Origin: Fulvitalea axinellae
Lineage (GTDB): Bacteria; Bacteroidota; Bacteroidia; Cytophagales; Cyclobacteriaceae
DNA: 64,000 bases
Direction: 5' to 3'
NCBI RefSeq assembly: GCF_036492835.1
Contig: NZ_AP025314.1
Span: 4,258,010-4,322,009, forward strand
The notes under the pieces were generated by a model that had not been told where the DNA came from, ran no database searches, and saw only the letters and a list, made by a program, of their open reading frames with translations. Within the stretch, counting starts at the first letter, position 1. Every line of letters begins with the position of its first letter. The translations under genes were made by a program, and so were the position numbers. Shown here piece by piece: positions 49,227 to 57,649 of the stretch.

Positions 49227-49832
49227 TTACTTAGAGTAAAGCTCGACAATCAGTTGTTCCTGGATGTTCTCAAGGATTTCGTCACGCTGAGGTACTGCAA
49301 TCACTTTGCCAGCAAATTGCGCTGCGTCAAACTCCAACCAAGCCGGACGCTTTCCAGCGCGGGCCGACAGTGAATCCGTGATCTTCTCCAATGATTTCGA
49401 ACGTTCGCGTACAGCCACGACATCACCAACTTTCACGTGGAACGAAGGTACGTTTACAACCTCTCCGTTTACTGTGATGTGTTTGTGAGAAACGAACTGT
49501 CTTGCGCCACGACGAGTAGGAGAAATACCCAAACGGTATACGATGTTGTCGAGACGAGTCTCCAACAACTGCAACAATACCGTACCGGTTACGCCTTCCT
49601 TACGAGAAGCCTTGTCGAACAAGTTAGCGAACTGACGCTCCAAGACACCGTAAGTATATTTAGCCTTTTGCTTCTCCATCAACTGCAGAGCGTATTCAGA
49701 CTGCTTTCTTCTGCGTCCGCGTCCGTGTTGTCCTGGAGGATAAGCCTTTTTAGACAAAGCTTTACTTGGTCCGAAAATAGGCTCGTTAAATCTTCTAGCT
49801 ATCTTAGCCTTAGGTCCTCTATATCTAGCCAT
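49227..49832 (-). CDS. rpsD: 30S ribosomal protein S4
   Basis: 201 residues: 'ARYRGPKAKIARRFNEPIFGPSKALSKKAYPPGQHGRGRRRKQSEYALQLMEKQKAKYTYGVLERQF' and the S4 RNA-binding unit 'LGISPTRRGARQFVSHKHITVNGEVVNVPS'. Lacks N-terminal zinc Cys residues. Assembles the 16S 5' domain; in many bacteria it also autoregulates its operon. Confidence 0.98.
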   Translation of the reverse strand: MARYRGPKAKIARRFNEPIFGPSKALSKKAYPPGQHGRGRRRKQSEYALQLMEKQKAKYTYGVLERQFANLFDKASRKEGVTGTVLLQLLETRLDNIVYRLGISPTRRGARQFVSHKHITVNGEVVNVPSFHVKVGDVVAVRERSKSLEKITDSLSARAGKRPAWLEFDAAQFAGKVIAVPQRDEILENIQEQLIVELYSK

Positions 49833-49854
49833 CTTTTAAATCTCTTTGTTGTAA

Positions 49855-50247
49855 TTAAACTCTTCTTCTCTTCGGCGGACGGCATCCGTTGTGTGGCAAA
49901 GGAGTCACGTCTTTGATAGACGTCACTTCGATACCGCTGTTTTGGAGAGTACGGATAGCAGACTCACGACCAGAGCCAGGGCCTTTTACGAAAACTTCCA
50001 CTTTCCTCAATCCCAAATCGTACGCAGTCTGGGCGCAGTTTTGAGCCGCCATCTGAGCAGCGTAAGGAGTGTTTTTCTTAGAGCCACGGAAGCCCATCTT
50101 ACCCGCTGAAGCCCAAGAAATCACTTGGCCTGAAGCGTTAGTCAAAGAGATAATGATGTTATTGAATGAGGCCTTAATGTGAGCTTGGCCGACCGCTTCA
50201 ACTTGAACTACTCTCTTTTTGGCTTTTTCTTTCTTTCTTTGTGCCAT
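49855..50247 (-). CDS. rpsK: 30S ribosomal protein S11
   Basis: 130 residues: 'GQAHIKASFNNIIISLTNASGQVISWASAGKMGFRGSKKNTPYAAQMAAQ' and C-terminal 'PLPHNGCRPPKRRRV', both diagnostic of S11. Part of the platform near the E-site mRNA path. Confidence 0.98.
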   Translation of the reverse strand: MAQRKKEKAKKRVVQVEAVGQAHIKASFNNIIISLTNASGQVISWASAGKMGFRGSKKNTPYAAQMAAQNCAQTAYDLGLRKVEVFVKGPGSGRESAIRTLQNSGIEVTSIKDVTPLPHNGCRPPKRRRV

Positions 50248-50257
50248 GATTCAAGGA

Positions 50258-50635
50258 TTATTTAGTAGCCTTCTTCTTGTTAGCAACAGTTTTACGCTTA
50301 CCTTTTCTGGTTCTCGAGTTGTTCTTCGTCTTCTGACCACGAACAGGAAGCCCTCTTCTGTGACGCAGACCACGGTAGCAACCGATATCCATCAAACGCT
50401 TAATGTTCAACTGGATCTCTGACTTAAGCTCACCTTCGGTTTTCAAGTTTTCCGAGATGATCTCACGAATCTTCTGCGATTCTTCGTCTGTCCAGTCTTT
50501 AACCTGCTTGTCTTCGCTAACACCTGCGGTCGACAAAATCATTTTCGCTTTGCTTGAACCAATACCGAAAATGTAAGTCAATGAGACTACACCCCTTTTA
50601 TTGTCAGGGATATCAACGCCTGAAATTCTTGCCAT
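50258..50635 (-). CDS. rpsM: 30S ribosomal protein S13
   Basis: 125 residues: 'ARISGVDIPDNKRGVVSLTYIFGIGSSKAKMILSTAGV' and 'GCYRGLRHRRGLPVRGQKTKNNSRTRKGKRKTVANKKK'. Contacts tRNA and bridges to the large subunit. Ends 10 bp before rpsK. Confidence 0.98.
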   Translation of the reverse strand: MARISGVDIPDNKRGVVSLTYIFGIGSSKAKMILSTAGVSEDKQVKDWTDEESQKIREIISENLKTEGELKSEIQLNIKRLMDIGCYRGLRHRRGLPVRGQKTKNNSRTRKGKRKTVANKKKATK

Positions 50636-50641
50636 AACTAA

Positions 50642-50758
50642 TTATCCTTGTCTTTGTTTGAACCTAGGGTTCGCCTTGTTAATAACGTAAAGTTTTCCTT
50701 TGCGACGAATGATTTTGCAATCTTCGCTACGCTTTTTAATAGAAGCTTTAACTTTCAT
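50642..50758 (-). CDS. rpmJ: 50S ribosomal protein L36
   Basis: 38 residues, too short for many gene callers: starts 'MKVKASIKKRSEDCKIIRRK' and ends 'INKANPRFKQRQG'. The zinc-binding Cys set is reduced: only one Cys (C14) is seen, so this is the zinc-free (C-minus) form. Standard position between infA and rpsM. Confidence 0.95.
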   Translation of the reverse strand: MKVKASIKKRSEDCKIIRRKGKLYVINKANPRFKQRQG

Positions 50759-50763
50759 GACTA

Positions 50764-50982
50764 TTACTTATACCTGTAAACGATTCTTCCTTTCGTCAAG
50801 TCATAAGGAGACATTTCGAGCTTAACGCGGTCTCCGGGGAGGATCTTGATATAGTGCATCCTCATTTTTCCGGAAATATGCGCTATCACTTGATGCCCGT
50901 TTTCCAGCTCAACACGGAACATCGCATTCGACAACGCTTCTACGATACTCCCGTCCTGTTCAATTGACTTTTGCTTTGCCAT
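50764..50982 (-). CDS. infA: Translation initiation factor IF-1
   Basis: 72 residues, an OB-fold: 'KQKSIEQDGSIVEALSNAMFRVELENGHQVIAHISGKMRMHYIKILPGDRVKLEMSPYDLTKGRIVYRYK'. Blocks the A site during initiation. Starts 2 bp after map and precedes rpmJ, a common bacterial order. Confidence 0.98.
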   Translation of the reverse strand: MAKQKSIEQDGSIVEALSNAMFRVELENGHQVIAHISGKMRMHYIKILPGDRVKLEMSPYDLTKGRIVYRYK

Positions 50983-50984
50983 GA

Positions 50985-51758
50985 TCAGAATTTAAAATAT
51001 TCCTCAATATACTTGTGAGTTGTCAACACTTCCGTTTTGCCGTTGACAATGGCGACGGTATGCTCGAAATGGGCTGAAGGTTTTCTGTCCCGGGTCCTAA
51101 TTGTCCAGCCGTCATCCTCCTGAACCACTTCCGCCGTCCCCAAATTAATCATGGGCTCGATGGCAATCACAAGTCCGTTTCTGATCTTGGGGCCTCTTCC
51201 TCTAAGGCCGTAATTCGGTACTTCGGGTGCTTCGTGCAGGTTACGGCCGAGGCCATGCCCTACCAGCTCTTTCACAACTCCGTAATTATACGTCCTTGCG
51301 TAGCGCTGTATATGAAACCCGATATCCCCGATACTATTGTGCAACTTGGCTTGCTCTATCCCCAAATAAAGAGATTTCTTAGTTCTCTTCAAAAGGTTCA
51401 TCACCTCGTCGCTAACTGTGCCTATCGGATAGGTAAAGGCGGAATCACTATGAAACCCTTTGTAGTATACTCCGCAGTCAATCGAAACGATATCGCCTTC
51501 TTTCAAAGGAGTGTCCGACGGAAATCCGTGGACTACATTTTCATTGACGGAGACACAAAGGGTGTAAGGGAATCCCGAATAGCCTTTGAAGGATGGTTTT
51601 CCTCCTGATTTCGTAATGAAATCGTAAGCCAACTCATCCAGCTCTAAAGTAGTAACCCCAGGTTTGATTCGCGAAGCGATCAAACCGTGGGCTCTACCTA
51701 ATATCTCGGCGCTCTCACGAATAAGAGCTATTTCTTCTTCCGATTTATATTGGATCAT
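50985..51758 (-). CDS. map: Methionine aminopeptidase
   Basis: 257 residues, type I. Metal ligands: Asp in 'VSIDCGVYYKGFHSDSAFTYPIG' (two), His in 'VKELVGHGLGRNLHEAPEVPNYG', Glu in 'LVIAIEPMINLG' and in 'HFEHTVAI'. Removes the initiator Met from nascent proteins. Its start overlaps the secY stop by one base. Confidence 0.97.
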   Translation of the reverse strand: MIQYKSEEEIALIRESAEILGRAHGLIASRIKPGVTTLELDELAYDFITKSGGKPSFKGYSGFPYTLCVSVNENVVHGFPSDTPLKEGDIVSIDCGVYYKGFHSDSAFTYPIGTVSDEVMNLLKRTKKSLYLGIEQAKLHNSIGDIGFHIQRYARTYNYGVVKELVGHGLGRNLHEAPEVPNYGLRGRGPKIRNGLVIAIEPMINLGTAEVVQEDDGWTIRTRDRKPSAHFEHTVAIVNGKTEVLTTHKYIEEYFKF

Positions 51759-53077
51759 CAGGTAAGTACAACGTTTTCAGATGAACCACCTTTGATTTTT
51801 CCAGACTTCATAAGACCTTCATAGTGTCTCATCAACAGGTAGCTCTCAACTTGCTGAAGTGTATCGAGTACCACACCAACCATAATGAGAAGGCTAGTGC
51901 CGCCGAAGAAACTAGAGAACTCTCTAGAAACACCTGCCAGACTTGCGAATGCAGGCAAGATAGCTACGATAGCCAAGAAAACCGATCCAGGAAGGGTAAT
52001 TCTCGACAAAACCGTATCAATATACTCAGATGTCATCTTACCAGGCTTTACACCAGGAATGAATCCACCGTTTCTTTTGAGATCGTCAGCGATCTGATTC
52101 GGGTTAATCGTGATTGCAGTGTAGAAGAAGGTAAACACAATGATCAACAGTGCGAAAACCAAGTTATACTGCCACGAAGTGAAATCAGAGAAAGTTTGGC
52201 CGACAGACTGAGCTATGTCGCTCTGATCCTGCCAAAACTGGGCGATCATTGCCGGGATAAACATCAACGACTGAGCGAAGATGATCGGCATAACGCCAGC
52301 TGCGTTCACTTTCATCGGAATGTACTGACGACGGCCTCCGTAGACCTTACTTCCAGCGATTTGTTTTGCGTATTGTACTGGAATTCTTCTCGTAGCTTGG
52401 GTAAGCATAACAACACCCATAACGATGAAGAAAAGAATCACGAGCTCAAGCACAACGAAAAGCATTCCTGCCATTCCTTGGCTTACGAATTCGCCCAAAA
52501 GGGCTCCCGGGAGTCTTGAGATGATACCGATCATAATCAACATCGAAATACCATTTCCGATGCCTTTTTCGGTAATCCGCTCTCCAATCCACATGCAGAA
52601 CAAAGTACCCGCCGTAAGGATTACGACTGCAGTTCCAGTGAAAAGAGCTCTGTCGATAACGACAGCCTCTTTAGGTATAGTGCCGGCTATGTAACTTGCG
52701 CCTTGGGCGATAGTGATTACGATAGTCAGCAATCGTGTGATTTGATTAATTTTATTTCTACCAGATTCGCCTTCCTTTTGCATTTTTTGGAAGTACGGCA
52801 CAGCCACTGTCAGAAGCTGCAACACGATAGAAGCGGAAATATAGGGCATGATACCCAATCCAAAGATCGAAGCCCGACTAAAGGACCCGCCCAGGAAAGT
52901 GTTCAACAGTCCGAAAATCCCCTCGTCATGTGACTGCAGCGCCTCTGGGTTTACTCCCGGCAACACTACAAATGAACCTAATCGAAAAATAATGAGCAGG
53001 AATAACGTCGTTACAATACGTGTCCGAAGCTCCTCAATTGCAAAAATATTCGAAACAGCAGAAATAAACTTTTTCAT
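51758..53077 (-). CDS. secY: Protein translocase subunit SecY
   Basis: 439 residues, ten membrane helices. 'LFLLIIFRLGSFVVLPGVNPEAL', 'GLLNTFLGGSFSRASIFGLGIMPYISASIVLQLL', 'GIGNGISMLI', 'YIPMKVNAAGVMPIIFAQSLM', and 'FIPGVKPGKMTSEYIDTVLSRITLPGSVFLA' are canonical. Forms the channel with SecE and SecG. Located after rplO, the usual operon position. Confidence 0.99.
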   Translation of the reverse strand: MKKFISAVSNIFAIEELRTRIVTTLFLLIIFRLGSFVVLPGVNPEALQSHDEGIFGLLNTFLGGSFSRASIFGLGIMPYISASIVLQLLTVAVPYFQKMQKEGESGRNKINQITRLLTIVITIAQGASYIAGTIPKEAVVIDRALFTGTAVVILTAGTLFCMWIGERITEKGIGNGISMLIMIGIISRLPGALLGEFVSQGMAGMLFVVLELVILFFIVMGVVMLTQATRRIPVQYAKQIAGSKVYGGRRQYIPMKVNAAGVMPIIFAQSLMFIPAMIAQFWQDQSDIAQSVGQTFSDFTSWQYNLVFALLIIVFTFFYTAITINPNQIADDLKRNGGFIPGVKPGKMTSEYIDTVLSRITLPGSVFLAIVAILPAFASLAGVSREFSSFFGGTSLLIMVGVVLDTLQQVESYLLMRHYEGLMKSGKIKGGSSENVVLT

Positions 53078-53079
53078 AA

Positions 53080-53526
53080 TTAAATCACCGTCGTAGTACC
53101 ACCTAATTTCTCAATGCTTTCGATGGCCGTTTTAGAAAACTTGTTTGCCTCAACTTCCAATTTAATGGTAAGTTCGCCGCGACCCAAAACTTTCACCAAG
53201 TCATTTTTGCCGACGATACCGTTTTCTATCAAAACGGCTGGTGTAATCTTGTTCAAGCCCTTCTTTTCCGCCAAAGTCTGCAAAGCATCAAGGTTCACAC
53301 CTTTATATTCTACGCGGTTTGGGTTTTTGAATCCAAACTTAGGAACGCGTCTTTGCAAAGGCATCTGACCACCCTCAAAGCCCAACTTGCGAGAGTATCC
53401 CGAACGAGACTTAGCCCCTTTGTGTCCGCGAGTAGACGTACCACCACGTCCTGACCCTTGGCCACGGCCAATTCTCTTATTGTTCTTTACTGATCCCTCG
53501 GCTGGTTTTAACGTATGTAATTTCAT
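53080..53526 (-). CDS. rplO: 50S ribosomal protein L15
   Basis: 148 residues: 'LHTLKPAEGSVKNNKRIGRGQGSGRGGTSTRGHKGAKSRSGYSRKLGFEGGQMPLQRRVPKFGF' and 'LVKVLGRGELTIKLEVEANKFSKTAIESIEKLGG'. The Gly/Arg-rich N-terminal extension reaches into the 23S core. Starts 3 bp after rpmD. Confidence 0.98.
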   Translation of the reverse strand: MKLHTLKPAEGSVKNNKRIGRGQGSGRGGTSTRGHKGAKSRSGYSRKLGFEGGQMPLQRRVPKFGFKNPNRVEYKGVNLDALQTLAEKKGLNKITPAVLIENGIVGKNDLVKVLGRGELTIKLEVEANKFSKTAIESIEKLGGTTTVI

Positions 53527-53529
53527 GAC

Positions 53530-53709
53530 TTATGCCTCCGTTACAGTAACCAAGTGATTTACTTTTCTGATCATACCCGCAATAGCCGGAGTATTCTCAA
53601 CAATCACACTCTTTTGAATTTTACCGAGACCTAGAGCGATAATGGTTCTCTTCTGGTCAACCGGCCTTTTAATAGTACTCTTAATTTGAGTTATCTTAAC
53701 CTTAGCCAT
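53530..53709 (-). CDS. rpmD: 50S ribosomal protein L30
   Basis: 59 residues, short enough to be missed by length filters: starts 'MAKVKITQIKSTIKRPVDQK' and continues 'RTIIALGLGKIQKSVIVENTP' to 'IAGMIRKVNHLVTVTEA', which is the typical L30 pattern. Lies between rpsE and rplO in the spc part of the operon. Confidence 0.95.
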   Translation of the reverse strand: MAKVKITQIKSTIKRPVDQKRTIIALGLGKIQKSVIVENTPAIAGMIRKVNHLVTVTEA

Positions 53710-53714
53710 CTTAA

Positions 53715-54233
53715 TTAACCATTAAAGACTTTAGACATAGATACGCCCCTTTGCTCAGCAACGGTATAAGGATCGCGCATGTTGATCAATGCGTCGAATG
53801 TAGCCTTAACAACGTTGTGGGGGTTAGATGAGCCCTGCGACTTAGCAAGTACGTCATGTACGCCAGCAGACTCCAGTACAGCACGCATCGCACCACCGGC
53901 GATTACTCCAGTACCCTGTGAAGCAGGCTTCAACAAGATACGTCCGCCACCGAACTTACCCAACTGTGCGTGAGGTACGGTTCCGTTAAGCACTGGCACC
54001 TTAATAAGGTTCTTCTTGGCGTCATCGATTCCTTTAGTGATAGCGTCAGTTACCTCGTTTGCTTTACCCAAACCGTAACCTACAACACCATTTCCGTTTC
54101 CGACAACAACAATCGCCGAGAAACTGAATCTACGTCCACCTTTCACAACTTTGGCAACCCTGTTAATGGCTACCACTTTTTCCTTAAGGTCGAGATCACT
54201 CGCCTTAACTTTCTTTATATTGTTATTGGACAT
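53715..54233 (-). CDS. rpsE: 30S ribosomal protein S5
   Basis: 172 residues: 'LKEKVVAINRVAKVVKGGRRFSFSAIVVVGNGNGVVGYGLGKANEVTDAI' (double-stranded RNA-binding part) and 'ILLKPASQGTGVIAGGAMRAVLESAGVHDVLAKSQGSSNPHNVVKATFDAL'. Required for translational accuracy; sits near the mRNA entry. Six bases after the rplR stop. Confidence 0.98.
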   Translation of the reverse strand: MSNNNIKKVKASDLDLKEKVVAINRVAKVVKGGRRFSFSAIVVVGNGNGVVGYGLGKANEVTDAITKGIDDAKKNLIKVPVLNGTVPHAQLGKFGGGRILLKPASQGTGVIAGGAMRAVLESAGVHDVLAKSQGSSNPHNVVKATFDALINMRDPYTVAEQRGVSMSKVFNG

Positions 54234-54239
54234 AATCTC

Positions 54240-54596
54240 TTAGAATTTGAGGCCACCGTTTCTGGCGCCTTGTGCCAATGCCTTAACCTTACCGTGGTAT
54301 ACGTAGCCAGAACGGTCGAATACAACTTGTGTAACCCCTGCCGCAGTTGCTCTTTCAGCCAATAAAGCACCGACTTTTTCAGAAGTTTCAATGTTGCAGT
54401 TTTTCTTCGACCCCAAATCTCTAGACGTAGCGTGCGCCAAAGTAGCACCTTTAACGTCGTCTACCAATTGAGCGTAAATGGCGGTGTTGCTCTTAAATAC
54501 GGCCAAACGAGGCTTTTGCGCAGTACCGCTAATGCGACGGCGGATGCCTCTTTTGATCCTCAGTCTTCTAGCGACCTTTTTATTTTTAATAGCCAT
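54240..54596 (-). CDS. rplR: 50S ribosomal protein L18
   Basis: 118 residues: 'RRLRIKRGIRRRISGTAQKPRLAVFKSNTAIYAQLVDDVKGATLAHATSRD' and 'VVFDRSGYVYHGKVKALAQGARNGGLKF'. Binds 5S rRNA with L5. The basic N-terminus is normal for the family. Confidence 0.98.
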   Translation of the reverse strand: MAIKNKKVARRLRIKRGIRRRISGTAQKPRLAVFKSNTAIYAQLVDDVKGATLAHATSRDLGSKKNCNIETSEKVGALLAERATAAGVTQVVFDRSGYVYHGKVKALAQGARNGGLKF

Positions 54597-54604
54597 TATT
54601 CCTA

Positions 54605-55159
54605 TTATTTAGCTGCTTGTTTACCTGCTTTTCTGCGGACAATCTCACCAACGAAACGTACGCCTTTGCCTTTGTATGGCTCGACAGGTCTCAATGAGCG
54701 GATTTTTGCGCAAACCTGACCGATGAGTTGTTTGTCAACACTCTCAAGAGTAACGATCGGGCTCTTACCTTTTGCCGATTCGGCAGTCACTTTTACCTCA
54801 GCAGGAACCTGCATGTAGATACTGTGTGAAAAACCTAAGTTCAACTCAAGGATTTGGCCGCTGGCAACAGCTTTATAACCTACACCCACAAGCTCCAATT
54901 GCTTTTTGTACCCTTCGGTAACACCAACAACCATGTTGCTGATCAACGAACGATACAAGCCGTGCATGGCCTTGTGTCTTTTTTGCTCGGTAGGACGTTT
55001 CACAGAAACAACACCGTCAACTACCTCGACGATCATGTCCTGATCCACTACTTGCTCAAGACTACCCTTAGGGCCTTTTACAGAAATTACATTGCCCGCC
55101 TGTACCTCAACGGTAACTCCGGCTGGCAATTGTATTGGCTTATTTCCGATTCTTGACAT
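54605..55159 (-). CDS. rplF: 50S ribosomal protein L6
   Basis: 184 residues with two similar halves: 'SRIGNKPIQLPAGVTVEVQAGNVISVKGPKGSLEQVVDQDMIVEV' and 'GYKAVASGQILELNLGFSHSIYMQVPAEVKVTAESAKGKSPIVTLESVDKQLIGQVCAKIRSLRPVEPYKGKGVRF'. Near the sarcin-ricin loop and factor-binding site. Confidence 0.98.
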   Translation of the reverse strand: MSRIGNKPIQLPAGVTVEVQAGNVISVKGPKGSLEQVVDQDMIVEVVDGVVSVKRPTEQKRHKAMHGLYRSLISNMVVGVTEGYKKQLELVGVGYKAVASGQILELNLGFSHSIYMQVPAEVKVTAESAKGKSPIVTLESVDKQLIGQVCAKIRSLRPVEPYKGKGVRFVGEIVRRKAGKQAAK

Positions 55160-55176
55160 TTCTCAGTTCTTCTCAA

Positions 55177-55572
55177 TTAATAAACGTGGCACAAAACTTC
55201 GCCACCTACATTCTGGTTGCGCGCCTCTTTGTCCGTCATGATTCCTTTAGACGTCGAGAGGATAGCAATACCCAGACCGTTAAGTACTCTTGGCATTTCG
55301 TCAACGCTAGCGTACTTTCTAAGACCTGGCTTACTGATTCGCTCAAGTTTTACAATCGCAGAAGCTTTTGTAGCCGGGTTGTATTTCAAAGCGATCTTGA
55401 TAGATCCCTGAACGCCCTCGTCCACAAACTTATAGCTCTGGATGTATCCCTTATCGTGGAGCACTTTCGTGATCTCGCGTTTCATCTTAGAAGACGGGAT
55501 CTCCACGATGCGATGACCTGCCTTCATGGCATTCCTCAGACGCGTCAGATAATCTGCAATAGGATCAGTCAT
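55177..55572 (-). CDS. rpsH: 30S ribosomal protein S8
   Basis: 131 residues from ATG 55,572 ('TDPIADYLTRLRNAMKAGHRIVEIPSSKMKREITKVLHDKGYIQSYKFV'), ending 'VLNGLGIAILSTSKGIMTDKEARNQNVGGEVLCHVY', the S8 signature. The upstream in-frame start at 55,602 adds ten residues with no family counterpart. Central 16S binder; in E. coli it also represses the spc operon. Confidence 0.97.
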   Translation of the reverse strand: MTDPIADYLTRLRNAMKAGHRIVEIPSSKMKREITKVLHDKGYIQSYKFVDEGVQGSIKIALKYNPATKASAIVKLERISKPGLRKYASVDEMPRVLNGLGIAILSTSKGIMTDKEARNQNVGGEVLCHVY

Positions 55573-55644
55573 AGCTGTATAATTAAGCTCCCGTGAGTAC
55601 ACAGGGAGCGCAAAACTACTAATTTTATTTTAATATTCAAACAC

Positions 55645-55914
55645 TTACCAACTAGCCTTGGTAACGCCCGGGATCAAGCCAGCAGAGGCCATTTCGCGGA
55701 AAGTAACCCTAGAGATACCGAATTTTCTCATGTATCCCTTCGGACGGCCGGTAAGTTTGCAACGGTTGTGCAAACGGACTTTTGAAGAGTTGCGAGGCAA
55801 CTTGTCAAGCCCTGCCCAATCCTCATTAGCTTTAAGCTCCGCTCTTTTGGCGGCGTACTTGGCCACGAGTTTTTCTCTTTTGCGCTCGCGAGCTTTTACT
55901 GCTTCTCTTGCCAT
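55645..55914 (-). CDS. rpsN: 30S ribosomal protein S14 (zinc-free form)
   Basis: 89 residues: 'AREAVKARERKREKLVAKYAAKRAELKANEDWAGLDKLPRNSSKVRLHNRCKLTGRPKGYMRKFGISRVTFREMASAGLIPGVTKASW'. The family's four zinc Cys (C-x-x-C pairs) are absent (only one Cys, in NRCK), so this is the long zinc-independent type. Near the A site. Confidence 0.97.
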   Translation of the reverse strand: MAREAVKARERKREKLVAKYAAKRAELKANEDWAGLDKLPRNSSKVRLHNRCKLTGRPKGYMRKFGISRVTFREMASAGLIPGVTKASW

Positions 55915-55928
55915 GGTTCTCTAATAAA

Positions 55929-56480
55929 TTATTTTTTGTTAGCGAACGGCATACCGAAAGCTTTCAAAAGCTCGTAGCTTTCCTCGTCGGTGTTGGCCGT
56001 AGTTACGAAAGTGATGTCCATACCAGAGATCTTGCTGACCTTTTCGATCGAGATTTCCGGGAAGATAATCTGCTCCTTAACACCCAAAGTGTAGTTACCG
56101 CGACCGTCGAAACCTTTGGCGTTGATGCCTTGGAAGTCACGTACACGTGGCAAAGCGATGCTGATCAAACGATCAAGGAATTCGTACATCTTGTCTCCGC
56201 GCAAAGTAACGCGAGCGCCGATAGGCATTTCCTCACGCAACTTAAAGTTAGAGATAGAGTTCTTAGCCTTGGTCGGCACAGCCTTCTGGCCTGCGATCAA
56301 AGTCAACTCGTCCACACCTACATCCACCAATTTCTTGTCGGCAACAGCTTCGCCGATACCCTTGTTGATGCAGATCTTCTCGATCTTAGGTACCTGCATA
56401 ACCGACTTGTAGGCGAATTTCTCCTTCAAGGCAGGTACGATCTCGTTGTTATATTTATCTTTTAACCTAGGCTTAAGCAT
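55929..56480 (-). CDS. rplE: 50S ribosomal protein L5
   Basis: 183 residues: 'LKPRLKDKYNNEIVPALKEKFAYKSVMQVPKIEKICINKGIGEAVADKKLVDVGVDELTLIAGQKAVPTKAKNSISNFKLREEMPIGARVTLRGDKMYEFLDRLISIALPRVRDFQGIN'. Binds 5S rRNA and tRNA at the P site. Start overlaps the rplX stop by 8 bp. Confidence 0.98.
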   Translation of the reverse strand: MLKPRLKDKYNNEIVPALKEKFAYKSVMQVPKIEKICINKGIGEAVADKKLVDVGVDELTLIAGQKAVPTKAKNSISNFKLREEMPIGARVTLRGDKMYEFLDRLISIALPRVRDFQGINAKGFDGRGNYTLGVKEQIIFPEISIEKVSKISGMDITFVTTANTDEESYELLKAFGMPFANKK

Positions 56481-56808
56481 CTTTGATGGTCTCCTTAGAC
56501 TTTTTAGAATACCTTACGATTTTGCCGTCTTCCACTCTGCGACCAACGCGCGTAGCCTCACCTTTGGCAGGATCTACGAGCATAACGTTACTGATGTGGA
56601 TAGGGGCCTCTTTCTTTTCGATACCTCCTTGAGGGTTCGTGGCCGAAGGCTTTCTGTGCTTAGTAACCTCGCGCACGCCCTCAACGACAACACGTTGCTT
56701 GTCTACGAGAACCTCGAGAACTTTGCCCTCTTTACCTTTATCGTTACCAGCGATAACCTTTACAGTATCACCGCGACGAATTTTGAGTTTCACTTTAGTA
56801 GTCTTCAT
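56473..56808 (-). CDS. rplX: 50S ribosomal protein L24
   Basis: 111 residues with the KOW motif ('LKIRRGDTVKVIAGNDKGKEGKVLEVLVDKQRVVVEGV'), then 'INPQGGIEKKEAPIHISNVMLVDPAKGEATRVGRRVEDGKIVRYSKKS'-type tail. Assembly initiator of the large subunit. Ends 8 bp into rplE. Confidence 0.97.
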   Translation of the reverse strand: MKTTKVKLKIRRGDTVKVIAGNDKGKEGKVLEVLVDKQRVVVEGVREVTKHRKPSATNPQGGIEKKEAPIHISNVMLVDPAKGEATRVGRRVEDGKIVRYSKKSKETIKDA

Positions 56809-56821
56809 TCCGAGATAAAGT

Positions 56822-57190
56822 TTACAGCACTTCCGGCGCCAATGAAACGATCTTCATGAACTGCTTTTCACGCAACTCGCGAGCTACCGCTCCAAAGATA
56901 CGGGTACCTCTTGGCTCGTCATTAGTTCCGAGCAGTACCGCTGCGTTGTCTTCGAAACGAATATATGTTCCGTCTTTACGACGAACCTCTTTCTTAGTTC
57001 TTACAACTACGGCCTTAGACACAGTGCCTTTTTTCATGTTGCTTGAAGAAAGAGCCGACTTCACGGTAACAACGATCTTGTCACCTACTGAAGCGTATCT
57101 TCTTCCGGTACCACCCAACACGCGGATGCACAACACTTCTTTGGCACCACTGTTATCGGCAACAGAAAGTCTTGATTCTTGCTGTATCAT
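56822..57190 (-). CDS. rplN: 50S ribosomal protein L14
   Basis: 122 residues: 'MIQQESRLSVADNSGAKEVLCIRVLGGTGRRYASVGDKIVVTVKSAL' and 'VVVRTKKEVRRKDGTYIRFEDNAAVLLGTNDEPRGTRIFGAVARELREKQFMKIVSLAPEVL', the L14 hallmark. Contacts the small subunit. Confidence 0.98.
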   Translation of the reverse strand: MIQQESRLSVADNSGAKEVLCIRVLGGTGRRYASVGDKIVVTVKSALSSSNMKKGTVSKAVVVRTKKEVRRKDGTYIRFEDNAAVLLGTNDEPRGTRIFGAVARELREKQFMKIVSLAPEVL

Positions 57191-57192
57191 GA

Positions 57193-57447
57193 TTATTTAG
57201 CCTTTTCTACGATTTCGACTAATCTCCAACGCTTGTTTTTCGAAAGAGGCCTAGTCTCCATAATTTTAACTGTATCGCCTTCGCCACACTCGTTCTTCTC
57301 ATCATGAGCAGTGAACTTAGTGGTTTTGGCCATGAACTTTCCGTAGATCGGGTGCTTAACTTTCCGCTCAACGGTGACAGTGATCGTCTTGTCCATTTTG
57401 CTGCTCACGACCTTGCCAGTTCTTTCTTTTCTCAGATTTCTTTCCAT
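57193..57447 (-). CDS. rpsQ: 30S ribosomal protein S17
   Basis: 84 residues: 'RKERTGKVVSSKMDKTITVTVERKVKHPIYGKFMAKTTKFTAHDEKNECGEGDTVKIMETRPLSKNKRWRLVEIVEKA', an OB-fold binding the 16S 5' domain. Two-base spacing to rplN and rpmC. Confidence 0.97.
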   Translation of the reverse strand: MERNLRKERTGKVVSSKMDKTITVTVERKVKHPIYGKFMAKTTKFTAHDEKNECGEGDTVKIMETRPLSKNKRWRLVEIVEKAK

Positions 57448-57449
57448 GA

Positions 57450-57644
57450 TTACTTGGCTAATTCGAGTTGACGAAGTCTGGTTTTCAATCTTGCGATTGT
57501 CTTACGAGCCTGACGAAGTTTCATCGGGTTCTCGATATTGGAGATTGCGTGAGCAAAGCGGAGCTTTTGCAAGGTCTCCTCCTCAGAACCGATCTTCTCG
57601 ATCAGTTCCTCCTTATTCAATTGTGCGATTTCGGAATTTTTCAT
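57450..57644 (-). CDS. rpmC: 50S ribosomal protein L29
   Basis: 64 residues, two helices: 'MKNSEIAQLNKEELIEKIGSEEETLQKLRFAHAISNIENPMKLRQARKTIARLKTRLRQLELAK'. At the polypeptide exit tunnel, contact for SRP and trigger factor. Confidence 0.97.
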   Translation of the reverse strand: MKNSEIAQLNKEELIEKIGSEEETLQKLRFAHAISNIENPMKLRQARKTIARLKTRLRQLELAK

Positions 57645-57649
57645 GGCGA